A DNA stretch of 64,000 nucleotides from Acetobacter okinawensis JCM 25146 (GCF_000613865.1 NZ_BAJU01000012.1:1-64000); one strand, 5' to 3'; positions 1 to 10,260 are shown, counted from the first letter of the stretch. Translations and numbers: made by a program. The notes: generated by a model from the letters alone, not told the origin.

Positions 1-811
1 GGGCGGTGGCAGGGGCATTCCGGCTCAGCCCGGCCAGCCGCAGCAGGGCATTGTCCGGCGCACCTGCGGCCAGCAGTCTTATAAACCTGTCGCAGGTGTA
101 ACCTTCGGGCAGAATACGGGCCAGAACACCTGCCTGCTCCATAAGGCGCACAATGGCGGCAACATTCGGCCCTGCCAGAATCCGCCGCAGTTCCATCCAC
201 ACCCGCTCGACCGACAGGCCATCCAGCAAAGCCACGCCACGGGTTATGGCGTCGAGCGCCTGCGGGTCTGGCTCCCCCTGCCCATAGCGCCCATAAAACC
301 GGAAAAAACGCAGGATACGCAGAGCATCCTCATGAATACGCAGGGCAGGATCGCCCACAAAGCGGACACGCCCTGCCGCCAGATCAGCCTGCCCTGCAAA
401 ATAGTCATACAGAACCCCCGCCTGATCGCATGACATGGCGTTGATGGTGAAGTCCCGCCGCATTGCGTCTTCGCGCCAGTCCTGCGTCCAGCGCACAACG
501 GCATGCCTGCCGTCTGTTTTTTCATCACACCGGAGGGTGGTAATCTCGTAGGGCGCGCCATCCAGCACGGCGGTTACGGTGCCATGTTGCAGCCCGGTTG
601 CAACCACATGCACCCCATGCGCGCGCAGGTTCTGCATGACCTGCTCGGGTGGTTCGGGCGTTGCCAGATCAATATCGGCTATCGGGCGCTGCGCCAGCAA
701 GTCACGCACAACGCCGCCCACAAGACGCATGGCAGGCAGTACCGACCACAGCAGCGCAAGCGCAGCCTGCTGGCGCGGTTCAAGCTGGCTGATGAGCGGC
801 TTATCCGCCAC
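1..811 (-). CDS. cca: CCA tRNA nucleotidyltransferase, 3' part cut by window edge
   Basis: Adds or repairs the 3'-terminal CCA of tRNAs in the cytoplasm. About 270 codons are present and the frame is still open at base 1, so the C-terminus lies outside the window. The class II nucleotidyltransferase head is clear: GGVVRD near residues 32-37 and the metal-binding DxD in DIDLAT near residue 46, followed by conserved RRDFTINAM and the EDALRILRFFRF helix. I chose the GTG at 811, which overlaps the end of the upstream DUF1285 gene (stop 803-801), so the two are probably translationally coupled. An internal ATG at 730 would cut the N-terminus too close to the catalytic motif. The pairing of DUF1285 and cca near a MoxR/DUF58 cluster is, from general knowledge, a recurrent alphaproteobacterial arrangement. 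Confidence 0.9.
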   Translation of the reverse strand, partial: MADKPLISQLEPRQQAALALLWSVLPAMRLVGGVVRDLLAQRPIADIDLATPEPPEQVMQNLRAHGVHVVATGLQHGTVTAVLDGAPYEITTLRCDEKTDGRHAVVRWTQDWREDAMRRDFTINAMSCDQAGVLYDYFAGQADLAAGRVRFVGDPALRIHEDALRILRFFRFYGRYGQGEPDPQALDAITRGVALLDGLSVERVWMELRRILAGPNVAAIVRLMEQAGVLARILPEGYTCDRFIRLLAAGAPDNALLRLAGLSRNAPATA

Positions 812-1399
812 AACCGTCCACCACCATACGCGCGATGGGAAAGAAGCTGCCACAGCTCCACACCCCCATGCAGGGCACACCCTGACAGGCCCCCGGCTCT
901 GCCAGAGCTGCCAGCTCGTACCACACAGCGCGCGACAGGCGTGCCTCCAGCGGGTATGCACCCTCCCTGCGCGGATGGTCAGATAAGGGGGGCATCCCTC
1001 GGGGCAGGCTTCGGGGGGAATATCCCACACAGTCCGAATCGGATGTTCGGCATCTGCGACCACCAACTCGTCCATATTCGTGCGAAAACTCAGGCGCTGC
1101 GTGCGCCCCATGCCGCTCCAGTCCAGCTCCACCGCCAGAAAAGGCACGTCCTCTACCTCAATAAGTCCGCTCTCAAAGGGGGTGCGCAGCAGGTAAGCCC
1201 CCTGTGCGTTCCGCGTCAGCAGGGAGCCAAACAGGCAGGACATGGCCTTACGCCTGATCTCTGACCCACGGTAAAGCCATGTGCCATCCCGCCTGATCAA
1301 AAAAGGCAGACGCCTGTTTTCCGCTCCCTCAGGGGTATCGGTCCCATGCTTATCGTGGCACGAAAGGCCTTGCACACTGGCTGCCTGTTCACCTTTCAC
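801..1399 (-). CDS. DUF1285 family protein (one indel)
   Basis: A DUF1285 protein of unknown biochemical role. The N-terminal frame shows RRDGTWLYRGSEIRR, VEDVPFLAVELDW and LSFRTNMDELVVAD. The typical C-terminus (LEARLSRAVWYELAAL, then GVWSCGSFFPI) is read in another frame. The switch falls at about 965-969, and adding one base (for example GCC AGG instead of GCA GG) gives a continuous 199-residue protein, the usual family length. The frame opens after a stop near 1415; GTG at 1399 follows an AGGA-like site. It lies head-to-head with the MoxR gene across about 100 bp and just upstream of cca. I treat the frame break as a sequence error because of the many others in this window. A true pseudogene cannot be excluded. 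Confidence 0.75.
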
Positions 1400-1500
1400 T
1401 GACTCACCATCCTGTTAATACGTGTCCTTGTGTTGTGCACAATGATATAGGGAGCTTACCCCGCTTGATGTAAGCCCTGCATGTAATTCAGACTGGATCC

Positions 1501-2519
1501 ATGACCACATCAGACGCACCGTTTCCGGCACAACAGCCCTCCTCCCCCCAGAAGTGCGGGAGGCAGATCGTATCTGTGAACGGCTTGCCGCCGTCCAGCA
1601 GGAAATTTCAACCCTCATTTTCGGGCAGGAGCAGATTATCCGCCAGACCCTGACCACCGTTCTGGCTGGTGGCCATGCCCTGCTTGTCGGGGCTCCGGGT
1701 CTGGGCAAAACATTGCTGGTCAACACCCTTGGCACCGTACTGGGGCTGAACGCACGGCGCGTTCAGTTCACCCCCGACCTGATGCCCTCCGACATTACTG
1801 GCAGCGAGATTCTGGACGAGGATGCCAACGGGCACCGCAGCTTCCGCTTTGTGCACGGCCCCGTGTTCACCCAACTGCTGATGGCGGATGAAATCAACCG
1901 GGCCAGCCCACGCACCCAGTCCGCCCTGTTGCAGGCCATGCAGGAACACCACGTAACCGTTGCCGGGGTGGAATATCCGCTGCCCCAACCCTTCCACGTG
2001 CTGGCGACCCAGAACCCCATGGAGCAGGAGGGCACCTACCCCCTGCCCGAAGCGCAGCTTGACCGCTTCATGCTCCAGATTGCCCTGACCTTCCCCGATG
2101 CCGCGTCCGAACGTGCCATGCTGCTGGCCACAACCGGCGCACAGACGCAGCAGGCCAGGCAGGTCATGGACGCACAGACGCTCATGCTCGCACAGGCGCT
2201 GGTCCGCCGCATGCCGGTGGGTGAAAAAGTGGTGGATTCCATTCTCCACCTCGTCCGCTCGGCCCGCCCCCAGAGCACGCCCGACGCCACCTTGCGTGAG
2301 CAGATTGCATGGGGCCCCGGCCCACGTGCTGCACAAACGCTCATGCTGGCCAGCCGTGCACGTGCGCTGCTCGATGGCAGGCTCTCCCCCGGACTGGATG
2401 ACGTCGCCGCACTGGCACGCCCCGTACTGGCCCACCGCATGGCGCTGACCTTTGCCGCACGGGCCGAAGGCGTGACAACGGAAGATATTGTGGCCCGGCT
2501 GGTCAAGACGCTGGGCTGA
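1501..2519 (+). CDS. MoxR-family AAA+ ATPase (one indel near start)
   Basis: MoxR ATPases act as chaperone-like regulators of VWA or DUF58 partner proteins. Visible are Walker A GAPGLGKT, Walker B-type LLMADEINRASPRTQ, the sensor-1 stretch LATQNPMEQEGTYPLPEAQ, LDRFM, and a C-terminal lid domain ending in VARLVKTLG. The open frame can start at GTG 1554. The ATG at 1501 with the short leader MTTSDAPFPAQQ joins it if one C is restored in the C-run at 1544-1549, giving 339 residues, so I take 1501 as the start. The stop is 4 bp before the DUF58 start, which supports an operon with the next four genes. Confidence 0.85.
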
Positions 2520-2523
2520 CCCC

Positions 2524-3505
2524 GTGAGCCGCTCCAGACTGTTGCCAAACACCCTGTTGCGCTGGTTTTACGGCGTGGAAAAACCCGCAGCCGGTGGACC
2601 ACGCACGACAGGGAGCGCCACAACCAGCCCACCAGTGGCCACAGCGGACGTAGCCTGTGCGGCACAGGCTCTGGCCACGCGTATGCCCGACCTGCTGCTC
2701 CATGCCAGCCAGATGGCCACAACACTGGCATCCGGCCTGCACCCACAGCGCCGTGCGGGATGGGGGGATACATTCTGGCAGTACCGCCCTGCACAGCCGG
2801 GTGAACCCGCCAACCGCATTGACTGGCGGCAGTCCGCCCGCACCACCCGCGCCCATGTGCGCGAAACCGAGGCAGAAGCCGCGCAGACAATCCTGCTCTG
2901 GTGTGACCTTTCAGGCTCCATGCAGTGCGCTCTGCCAAGGCCCTGCCCGGCAAGCTTGACCGTGCCATCCTCCTGCTACTGGGCATGGCCGCCCTGCTGC
3001 TGCGCAATGGGGAGCGGGTTCAGCTCCTGTCCCCCGCAGATTGTGCCCCTACCCCCGGCACCTTCGGCTCTGGAGCGGCTGGCCCTTGGGCTTTGCGGGC
3101 TGGCTACCAGCAGTCCCGCCCAACCTGCTGCCCTGCCCACCCCGGCCCTTCATGCCCCGACACGCCCGCCTGCTGCTTGCCAGCGACCTGCTCTGCCCTG
3201 ATGCGGCACTGGATGACTGCCTGCGCCAGTTGGCAGCCCATCCCGTCCGCACCCATGTGCTCCACATCAGTGACCCGGCGGAGAACACACTCCCTTATTC
3301 CGGCCGCACCGAGTTTTCTGGTCTGGAGGACGAACCCACGCTGGAACTGCCGCATGTGCAGAGCCTGCGGGCCGACTACACAAATCTGGTAACCGCCCGC
3401 GCCCGGTGGCTTGAACAGACCATAGGCCGGACTGGCCACACGCTCACCCGCCACCAGACCGATATGGCACCACTCCCCACGCTGCTGGCGCTCCACGCCA
3501 GATGA
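2524..3505 (+). CDS. DUF58 domain protein (three indels)
   Basis: DUF58 proteins are VWA-like partners of MoxR ATPases. The GTG at 2524 begins SRSRLLPNTLLRW, and the family signature FWQYRPAQPGEPANRIDWR follows near residue 90. The coding frame then changes at about 2924 (into KALPGKLDRAILLLLGMAAL), at about 3067 (into ALERLALGLCGL) and at about 3150 (into MPRHARLLLASDLLC). One missing and two extra bases restore a 326-residue protein. Three breaks in one 1-kb gene could mean real decay, but every neighbour of this cluster is complete and indels occur all over the window, so sequence error is the simpler explanation. It lies 4 bp after MoxR and 10 bp before the BatA-like gene. Confidence 0.75.
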
Positions 3506-3515
3506 GCCAACGCGT

Positions 3516-6275
3516 ATGATCTTCCAGTTCCCTCTGCTGCTCTCTGCCCTGCTTTGCCTGCCATTGGTGTGGTGGCTGCTCCGCGCAACGCCACCACGCG
3601 CGCGCCAGCAGGTTTTTCCCCCCGTTACCGTCCTGTCCCGGCTACACCCGAAGGAGACGGAAGCCGCACGCTCCCCACCATGGCTGCTGTTACTCCGCCT
3701 TCTGGTCGCAGGCTTGCTTATTGTGGGGTTTGCACGCCCCTTCATTCCCGGCAGCCATAATGGGGCTGTGGCCAGCGGTTCTGTTCTGCTGGTCATGGAT
3801 GATGGCATGTGGAGTGCACAAGACTGGACCGAACGCCTGAATGCGGCACAATCCATTGTGGACGATGCCGAGCGTACAAAGTCCAGCCTGCTTGTGCTGA
3901 CCACCGCCCCTCAGGCGGAAGCTCCGTCCACTGCACCAGAACTTCAGCCCGCCGCTGTTGTGCGGCAGATGCTCAACAGCCTCCACCCCAGCCCCTGGCC
4001 TGTAGACCGGGCACGTGCAGCCCGGCAGCTTGAGCACCTGCCCCAAACACCTTTCGCCCGTGTGGTGTATCTGGCAGACGGCATAGCCCAAGGCGATGGG
4101 GACAGCTTTGCCAAAGCTCTGCGCGCACATGGCACGGTGCAGGAAATCCGCTTTGCACCACAGAACAGCATGGCGCTGGCCCCCAGCACCCCGGCGGCGG
4201 AAGGGGGAGCACTGGCGCGTCTGTTACTTCTGCCCTCCCCCCAGCCACGCCTTGTGCATGTTGCTGCCCGCACAACGGATGGTGGCACACTTGCCGTTGT
4301 GCCCGTGCCGCTTGCCGCCAGCGCCACACAGGCGGATGTGCAGATCAACCTGCCCATAGCCGTGCGCAACCGCATAGACACGCTGAATGTTCAGGGCGTG
4401 GCAAGTGCCGCCACCACCGTGCTGCTGGACGAAAACACGCGCCTGCGCCCCGTTGGCCTGCTATCCAGCGGCGGGGCAGACACACCGCTGATCGGCTCCA
4501 TTTTCTACCTCCGCCGCGCACTTGCTCCGCTGTCCGACCTGCATGAGGGAACGCTGGATGCCTTGCTGGCCCGCCCTCTATCCGTACTGATTGCACCAGA
4601 TGGAACTCTGGCCGGAGCACAAAGCCAGAAAACCGTACAGGACTGGATAAAAAACGGTGGCATGCTCATCCGCTTTGCAGGACCCGCCCTAGCAGGCAGC
4701 CAGCGTGATGCGGATACCAGCGCCCCCACGCCACAGGATGCAACGCGGGACCTTTTGCCCGTTCCCCTGCTTGATGGTGCCCGCCAGCTTGGCGGCTCCA
4801 TGACATGGGGCACCCCACAGCATCTGGCACCGTTTGAGCAGACATCCCCATTCCGCGGCCTGAGCATTCCGGCTGATGTCACAGTCTCCCGTCAGGTGCT
4901 GGCCAGTCCTTCGGCAGACCTGGGCGCGCATGTCTGGGCGCGGCTGGCCGATGGCACACCACTTGTCACCCATATGGAACTGGGGCGTGGTGAGGTTGTT
5001 CTGTTCCATGTCAGCAGCACGGCAGACTGGTCAAACCTGCCACTGTCGGGCCTGTTTGTTGCCATGCTCCAACGCCTGACCGAACACGCCAACGGGTTGA
5101 GCACCCCAGCCGACACAACGCTGCTGGCCCCTGCCATAACGCTGGATGGCGAGGGCATGGCGGGGCCGCCCCCTCCCACCGCGCGTGCCATACAGGGTAC
5201 GGCACTGGCCGGCACCGTAGTCTCTCCCATCCATCCGCCGGGCCTGTATGGTCCCCCGGACGGGCGCCGGGCCCTTAACGCTGCAGCTGGCATGCAGGGC
5301 CTGCAAGCAGCACAGCCAGTGGGTACCCTGACGGATGCATCCGGCCAGAGGCCGGACCTGCCTCTTGGGCGTTACTGCCTGCTGGGGTCTGTTCTTCTTG
5401 CTCTGCTGGACGGTGTGCTTGTCGGGCTTATGCGTACGGGCAGGCTTGTTGCTCCACGCAGGGCAGCCACCCTGCTTGCGCTGCTCGGCGCACTGTACGC
5501 AACCCCTTCCACCGCCCAAACGCAGGATGCCACGACGCAGGCACATGTGCCCGCAGCCGCATTGGAAACCCGGCTGGGCTATATTGTAAGCGGGCATGAG
5601 GATGTAGACGAAGCCTCCCGCGCGGGGTTGCAGGGCCTGTCCGACTTTGTAAACGCCCGCACCTCCGCCGTCATGGGCCACCCCGATGGCGTGCACCCCG
5701 GCACGGATGACCTGACTTACTACCCCCTGCTGTACTGGCCTATTACCGCGGACGCCACCACCACACCCGCCATGACAGCAGCGCTCAACACCTTTATGGC
5801 CCATGGCGGCATCCTGCTGATAGACACGCAAGGACAGGACGGCACAAACAGCACCGATGCAACCTTTGCCGCCGATGCCCCCGGCACCACAGCAGCCCTG
5901 CGCCGGGTTACGGCTGGTCTGGTCATTCCCCCTCTGGTGGTCATGACCGACCACCATCTGCTGGCCCACACTTTTTACCTTCTGCATGACTTTCCCGGCC
6001 GATATGCAGGGCAGCCTATATGGGTCGCCAAGGAAGGAGACGCGGAGAATGATGATGTCAGCCCGGTCATTATCGGCTCGGCGGACTGGGCGCATGCATG
6101 GGCAGTAGATAACGCAGGCAATACACCTTTTGCCGTTATTCCCGGCGGCAGCGACCAGCGCCTGCAAGCCTACAGGTTTGGGCTGAACACCGTGATCTAC
6201 GCCCTGACGGGCAGCTACAAGGCAGATCAGGTGCATGTTCCCATGCTGCTCAAACGGCTGGAGGACAAACCATGA
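3516..6275 (+). CDS. BatA-like membrane protein with C-terminal DUF4159
   Basis: A 919-residue membrane protein. The N-terminus has the BatA-type double membrane anchor: FPLLLSALLCLPLVWWLLRA at about 4-23, and LLLRLLVAGLLIVGFARPF at about 58-76 after a positively charged loop. A long soluble middle part contains a VWA-like segment without a clear MIDAS motif. Further membrane segments lie at about 620-665. The C-terminal third has the DUF4159 signature LTYYPLLYWPI and GGILLIDTQGQ, and ends with TFYLLHDFPGRY and VIIGSADWAHAW. Its end overlaps the next gene by 4 bp (ATGA). With MoxR and DUF58 it forms a Bat-like module whose substrate is unknown in this organism. Confidence 0.85.
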   Translation: MIFQFPLLLSALLCLPLVWWLLRATPPRARQQVFPPVTVLSRLHPKETEAARSPPWLLLLRLLVAGLLIVGFARPFIPGSHNGAVASGSVLLVMDDGMWSAQDWTERLNAAQSIVDDAERTKSSLLVLTTAPQAEAPSTAPELQPAAVVRQMLNSLHPSPWPVDRARAARQLEHLPQTPFARVVYLADGIAQGDGDSFAKALRAHGTVQEIRFAPQNSMALAPSTPAAEGGALARLLLLPSPQPRLVHVAARTTDGGTLAVVPVPLAASATQADVQINLPIAVRNRIDTLNVQGVASAATTVLLDENTRLRPVGLLSSGGADTPLIGSIFYLRRALAPLSDLHEGTLDALLARPLSVLIAPDGTLAGAQSQKTVQDWIKNGGMLIRFAGPALAGSQRDADTSAPTPQDATRDLLPVPLLDGARQLGGSMTWGTPQHLAPFEQTSPFRGLSIPADVTVSRQVLASPSADLGAHVWARLADGTPLVTHMELGRGEVVLFHVSSTADWSNLPLSGLFVAMLQRLTEHANGLSTPADTTLLAPAITLDGEGMAGPPPPTARAIQGTALAGTVVSPIHPPGLYGPPDGRRALNAAAGMQGLQAAQPVGTLTDASGQRPDLPLGRYCLLGSVLLALLDGVLVGLMRTGRLVAPRRAATLLALLGALYATPSTAQTQDATTQAHVPAAALETRLGYIVSGHEDVDEASRAGLQGLSDFVNARTSAVMGHPDGVHPGTDDLTYYPLLYWPITADATTTPAMTAALNTFMAHGGILLIDTQGQDGTNSTDATFAADAPGTTAALRRVTAGLVIPPLVVMTDHHLLAHTFYLLHDFPGRYAGQPIWVAKEGDAENDDVSPVIIGSADWAHAWAVDNAGNTPFAVIPGGSDQRLQAYRFGLNTVIYALTGSYKADQVHVPMLLKRLEDKP

Positions 6276-8422
6276 GCGCCCTCTTTACCACCATTGGCTT
6301 TGCCCCCCTGCTGCCCCTATGGCTGCTGGCCATACTGGGCCTTGGGGCTGTAGCCCTGTGCGGATGGGGGCTGCTTAGCCGGAGCCGTGGCGCTGTCCTG
6401 CGCCTGTGTGCAACAGGTGTGGTGCTGCTGTGGCTTGCCGGACCACAGCGTTACCATGAGCAGCGGCGCAGCCTACCGCAGACCGCCCTGCTGGTGGTGG
6501 ACCAGTCTGCCTCCATGTCTCTTGGCCAGCGCGCAGCAATTGCACGGCAGGCCGCCGATGTACTGGCCCAGAGCAAGGTTGCGGGGCTGGACATACGCAC
6601 CGTAACCGTGCGCAGCAACGCACATGACGGCACAAACCTGTTTGACGCACTGGAGCAGGCGGCAGCAGACATTCCCCCCGCCCGCTTTGCTGGCGCCATG
6701 ATGGTAACGGACGGCCAGATTACGGACGTGCCAGCAACAGTGCCCGAGCGCCTGCGCCCCATGCAGGACAATGGCAGCAGAACGCTCCTGCCCCTGCACA
6801 TCCTGCTGAGTGCACACGGAGAGGAAAAAGACCGCAAGCTGAGCATTCTGCAAGCCCCGCCCTACGCCATAGCAGGCCAGACCGCCAAACTGCGCGTACA
6901 GGTTGATGACATGGGGCCGGGCACACAGGCTGGCACCCCCGTGGACCTGAGCATACGGGTGAATGGGGAAGAGACCCGGCACATTTCGCTCCTGAGTGGC
7001 ACTGCGCAGGACATCACCATCCCCGTCACACAGCCGGGGCCTTTGCTTGTCAGCCTGTCCGCCTCCCCTTTGGAGGGAGAGACATCGCAGTTAAACAACC
7101 AGACCGTGGCCCATATTACCGGCATACGGGACAGGTTGAAGGTTCTGCTGATTTCCGGCACCCCCAATCAGGGAGAGCGGGTGTGGCGCAGGCTGCTCAA
7201 GGCTGACCCTTCGGTTGACCTGATCCACTTTACCATTCTGCGTCCCCCCGAAAAGGACGACGGCACCCCGCTGTCTGATCTGGCACTCATCGCCTTTCCC
7301 GTGCGCGAACTGTTCCAAGAAAAGATCAACCAGTTTGACCTGATTATTCTTGATGGCTTTGAAAACAGGCACATCCTTCCACATAGTTATCTGGAAAACA
7401 TAGCCAGCTTCGTACGGCAGGGGGGCGGGCTACTGCTGACTGCCGGACCCGAATTTATTGGCCCCGGCTCCTTGCAGGACACGCCCGTGGGTGACGTTCT
7501 GCCAGCCCACGTTACTCCGGGGCAGGACAGCGTGCTTGTCAGCCGCTTCCGCCCGACCCTGACCGACACCGGGCGCAGGCACCCGGTTACGGCCTCGCTC
7601 CCCGGTGCGCCAAAAGCCGGGGCGGACCTGAACAGCCCTGAGTCCGTTCCCGGCCTGTGGGGGCCATGGTACCGCGCCCTCCATCCTGACAGCACACATG
7701 GTGAGGTGCTGATGAACGGCCCCGACAACAGCCCCCTGCTGGTGCTGGACCGGGTGGAAAAAGGGCGGATCGCCCTCCTGCTCTCCGACCAGATATGGCT
7801 TTGGTCACGCGGGGAGGATGGAGGCGGCCCTCAGGCCGAGCTGCTCCGCCGTATCTCGCACTGGTTGATGAAGGAACCGGAACTGGAGGAAGAGCAGCTG
7901 AGCGCCGGCATAGCCGATGGTACGCTGAGCATAACCCGCCACAGTGTTGGCACGCCTGCCCCGGCCTCTGTCACGCTGACAGCACCATCAGGGCAAAGCA
8001 GCACCGTTGCCCTGCATGCTGGCGAGGACGAGGGAACACAGACAGCGCACGTACCCGCAACAGAATCCGGCATCTGGCGCATTAGCGATGGTACCCACAC
8101 AACCTACGCCGCCCCCGAGCAGGACAACACGCATGAAATGACGGACCTGCGCGCCACGGCAAGCCGAGTGGCCGATATGGCTGACAAAACCGGAGGCGGT
8201 GTGTTCTGGCTGGGTGACGCACCATCCAGCATGCATGTCCCTACCCTTCGGCTCGCCAGCTCTGGCGCGCTGCACGGGGCAGACTGGCTGGCTTTTGCCA
8301 AGAGGGACGCGCATCTGGTTACCGGCAGAACGCCCATACCACTGCTCCCCGCCCCACTTGCCATGGCGCTTGCACTCATACTGCTGTTTGCCGCCTGGTG
8401 GCGTGAAGGCCGAACCCGATAG
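6272..8422 (+). CDS. Membrane protein with VWA and glutamine amidotransferase-like domains
   Basis: A 716-residue membrane protein with N-terminal hydrophobic segments (about 12-30 and 44-58). A VWA-type domain follows with a MIDAS-like DQSAS at 77-81 and MVTDGQITDVP further on. The middle carries a class I glutamine amidotransferase-like fold (FDLIILDGFENRH, FVRQGGGLLLTAGPE), with no obvious catalytic Cys nucleophile in the region I read. A final membrane helix lies near 690-709 (PLAMALALILLFAAWW). The start overlaps the previous stop. The family is known from Bat-like clusters; binding of metal and a protein ligand through MIDAS is inferred from the motif, not shown. Confidence 0.8.
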   Translation: MSALFTTIGFAPLLPLWLLAILGLGAVALCGWGLLSRSRGAVLRLCATGVVLLWLAGPQRYHEQRRSLPQTALLVVDQSASMSLGQRAAIARQAADVLAQSKVAGLDIRTVTVRSNAHDGTNLFDALEQAAADIPPARFAGAMMVTDGQITDVPATVPERLRPMQDNGSRTLLPLHILLSAHGEEKDRKLSILQAPPYAIAGQTAKLRVQVDDMGPGTQAGTPVDLSIRVNGEETRHISLLSGTAQDITIPVTQPGPLLVSLSASPLEGETSQLNNQTVAHITGIRDRLKVLLISGTPNQGERVWRRLLKADPSVDLIHFTILRPPEKDDGTPLSDLALIAFPVRELFQEKINQFDLIILDGFENRHILPHSYLENIASFVRQGGGLLLTAGPEFIGPGSLQDTPVGDVLPAHVTPGQDSVLVSRFRPTLTDTGRRHPVTASLPGAPKAGADLNSPESVPGLWGPWYRALHPDSTHGEVLMNGPDNSPLLVLDRVEKGRIALLLSDQIWLWSRGEDGGGPQAELLRRISHWLMKEPELEEEQLSAGIADGTLSITRHSVGTPAPASVTLTAPSGQSSTVALHAGEDEGTQTAHVPATESGIWRISDGTHTTYAAPEQDNTHEMTDLRATASRVADMADKTGGGVFWLGDAPSSMHVPTLRLASSGALHGADWLAFAKRDAHLVTGRTPIPLLPAPLAMALALILLFAAWWREGRTR

Positions 8423-8490
8423 GCAGGGCCGTCTTTTCCCCTTCCATGGGGTGTGATAGGCTGTAGACTACCTGTATTGATGGACAGACA

Positions 8491-9084
8491 ATGACCCGTT
8501 TTCCACGCCTTGTTTCATCCGCTCTGCTCTTCAGCAGCCTTACCCTGCTTGTGGTGGTTCCGGCTTTTGCTGATGAGGCCGAAGATCAGGCCGCCGCATC
8601 GGAATCCGCTGAAAAGGCGGAAAGCGCCAAGGCCGCCAAACGCGCAGCCCCACCCACCGCCATTCCCGGTGCGGAAGGTGGGGATGATGAAGCAGGTGAA
8701 GGCGGGGGGCACCCCAACAAGGATATTGAGCCCACGGTCGCACTGTTTGAAGCCATAAACCGGGGAAGTGTGTCCTCCGCGCGTGATGCCATCAACCGTG
8801 GCGCGGACCTGAACGGGCACAACATTCTGGGCCAAACCCCACTGGACATGTCCATCGACCTGAACCGCAACCCGATTACCTTCCTGCTTTTATCCCTGCG
8901 CAATTCCGGCAACACACCGGGTAATGACAGTGTGGGCACAGTCAGCACCTCTGGCCTGCACGTCAGCAGCGGCAGTGCGGATATTGAGGACGACACACAA
9001 AGCAAAGCGCATGACCCGCGCTATGACCATACTGGGGGAGCCGCGCAGCCTTCCATCGGCTTTCTGGGTTTTGGCGGCAGCTAA
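8491..9084 (+). CDS. Exported ankyrin-repeat-like protein
   Basis: A 197-residue protein with an N-terminal signal peptide (SALLFSSLTLLVVVPAFADE, cleavage probably after AFA). Next comes an Ala/Glu/Lys-rich and Gly/Asp-rich linker. A single ankyrin-like unit follows at about 85-135 (LFEAINRGSVSSARDAINRG, then GQTPLDMSIDLNRNPITFLLL). The tail is polar and ends in GFLGFGGS. It sits 68 bp behind the VWA/GATase gene in the same direction and before a terminator, so it is probably the last gene of the MoxR cluster. I do not know a function; a periplasmic protein-interaction role is only inferred from the repeat. Confidence 0.65.
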   Translation: MTRFPRLVSSALLFSSLTLLVVVPAFADEAEDQAAASESAEKAESAKAAKRAAPPTAIPGAEGGDDEAGEGGGHPNKDIEPTVALFEAINRGSVSSARDAINRGADLNGHNILGQTPLDMSIDLNRNPITFLLLSLRNSGNTPGNDSVGTVSTSGLHVSSGSADIEDDTQSKAHDPRYDHTGGAAQPSIGFLGFGGS

Positions 9085-9106
9085 GGCACTTTACGCCAGA
9101 TACAAT

Positions 9107-9129
9107 AACGGGGGCCACAAGCCCCCGTT
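9107..9129. terminator. Bidirectional intrinsic terminator between convergent genes
   Basis: A 9-bp perfect GC-rich stem (aacgggggc / gcccccgtt) with a 5-base loop, placed between the convergent ankyrin-like gene and ccrM. A T-rich tract follows on the minus-strand side (TTATTGT); the plus side has a weak tail. Confidence 0.7.
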
Positions 9130-9156
9130 CAATCGTCTGCTCTATATTATAATACC

Positions 9157-10260
9157 TTACTGGCTGGCAGTTGCCGCCAGACTTTCCTGCCGCAGCACAT
9201 CAAGCGGCAGCAGAACCCCTTCTCGCTCAAAGTGCCAGAACGTCCAGCCATTGCATGAAGGGGCATTGGTCAACATGGCACCCATTTTATGGATTGAACC
9301 ACGCTTGGCGCCACTGACCAGTGTGCCATCGGCTGCAACAGTTGCCTGAATCCGCTGTTTTTTATCGCTCAGGACCGTACCAGCCACAAGCGCGCCCTGC
9401 TCAACCAGACTACCAAAGGGAAGTTTGGGGGCTTCACGCTTGTCCTGCGTTGTCTGTATGGCGTCATCATCAAGCGGCACCTCACGCGCAACGCGGGCCA
9501 TGGCGGCCTCCACGTAGTCAGGGTGGCGTTCAATGCCCACAAAGTGGCGACGCAAACGGCGGGCCATGGCCGCTGTTGTCCCCGAACCGGAGAACGGGTC
9601 CAGCACAACGTCATTCACCGTAGTGGAAGCCAGCAGCACACGGTGGAGCAGGCTCTCTGGCTTTTGGGTGGGGTGGAGCTTCAGCCCATGCTCATTACGC
9701 AGCCGCTCATTACCCGTGCACAGCGGCAGGTACCAGTCCGAGCGCATCTGCACATCATCATTCAGCGCCTTCATAGCCTGATAGTTGAAGCGGTAGCGGC
9801 TATCCTGACTGCGGGCAGCCCAGATGAGTGTTTCGTGCGCATTGGTAAAACGCCGCCCACGGAAGTTGGGCATCGGGTTGGATTTGCGCCAGACCACATC
9901 GTTCAAAATCCAGAACCCCAGATCCTGCAAAATGGCACCAAGACGGAAAATGTTGTGGTACGAGCCAATGACCCAGATTGTGCCGTCCTTGTGCAGCAGG
10001 CGGCGGGCCTCGCTCAGCCATTCACGCGTGAAGCGGTCATATTCCTGCAGGTCAGAAAACTTGTCCCAGTCATCATCCACGCCATCGACAACGCTGTCAT
10101 CCGGGCGACGGAGTTCCCCACGCAGCTGGAGGTTGTATGGCGGGTCAGCAAAAATGCAGTCCACAGAGCCCGAAGGCAGGGTGCGCATGGTCTCCACACA
10201 TTCGCCACGCAGGATCTGGTCCAGTGGGAGGTCCATGGAAAGTGCTTTTGCGCCGCTCAT
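9157..10260 (-). CDS. ccrM: CcrM-type adenine DNA methyltransferase (GANTC)
   Basis: A 367-residue beta-class N6-adenine methyltransferase. Motif [10 protein letters not shown] (DPPY at 39-42) precedes motif [10 protein letters not shown], the order that defines the beta class. Between them are the [13 protein letters not shown] and [12 protein letters not shown] motifs. The C-terminal part (about 285-360, [20 protein letters not shown]) matches the RAMA domain of CcrM enzymes. In Alphaproteobacteria CcrM methylates GANTC late in the cell cycle and affects transcription of cell-cycle genes. ATG 10260 overlaps the rnhB stop (ATGA), so it is probably co-transcribed with rnhB. A TTG-type extension upstream would run into rnhB and is not needed. 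Specificity for GANTC is inferred from the family. Confidence 0.92.
   Translation of the reverse strand: MSGAKALSMDLPLDQILRGECVETMRTLPSGSVDCIFADPPYNLQLRGELRRPDDSVVDGVDDDWDKFSDLQEYDRFTREWLSEARRLLHKDGTIWVIGSYHNIFRLGAILQDLGFWILNDVVWRKSNPMPNFRGRRFTNAHETLIWAARSQDSRYRFNYQAMKALNDDVQMRSDWYLPLCTGNERLRNEHGLKLHPTQKPESLLHRVLLASTTVNDVVLDPFSGSGTTAAMARRLRRHFVGIERHPDYVEAAMARVAREVPLDDDAIQTTQDKREAPKLPFGSLVEQGALVAGTVLSDKKQRIQATVAADGTLVSGAKRGSIHKMGAMLTNAPSCNGWTFWHFEREGVLLPLDVLRQESLAATASQ

Noticed and set aside
503-1264. A 253-codon plus-strand open frame over cca and DUF1285
   Set aside because: The minus strand encodes both proteins with clear motifs; this frame has none.
2524-3505. DUF58 gene as a true pseudogene
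   Set aside because: Three indels would normally suggest decay, but they cancel to a normal length with intact motifs and equal damage occurs in essential genes nearby.
5031-6236. A 401-codon minus-strand open frame inside the BatA/DUF4159 gene
   Set aside because: It is opposite a well supported membrane protein gene; its Cys/His/Gln-rich composition is typical of antisense reading.
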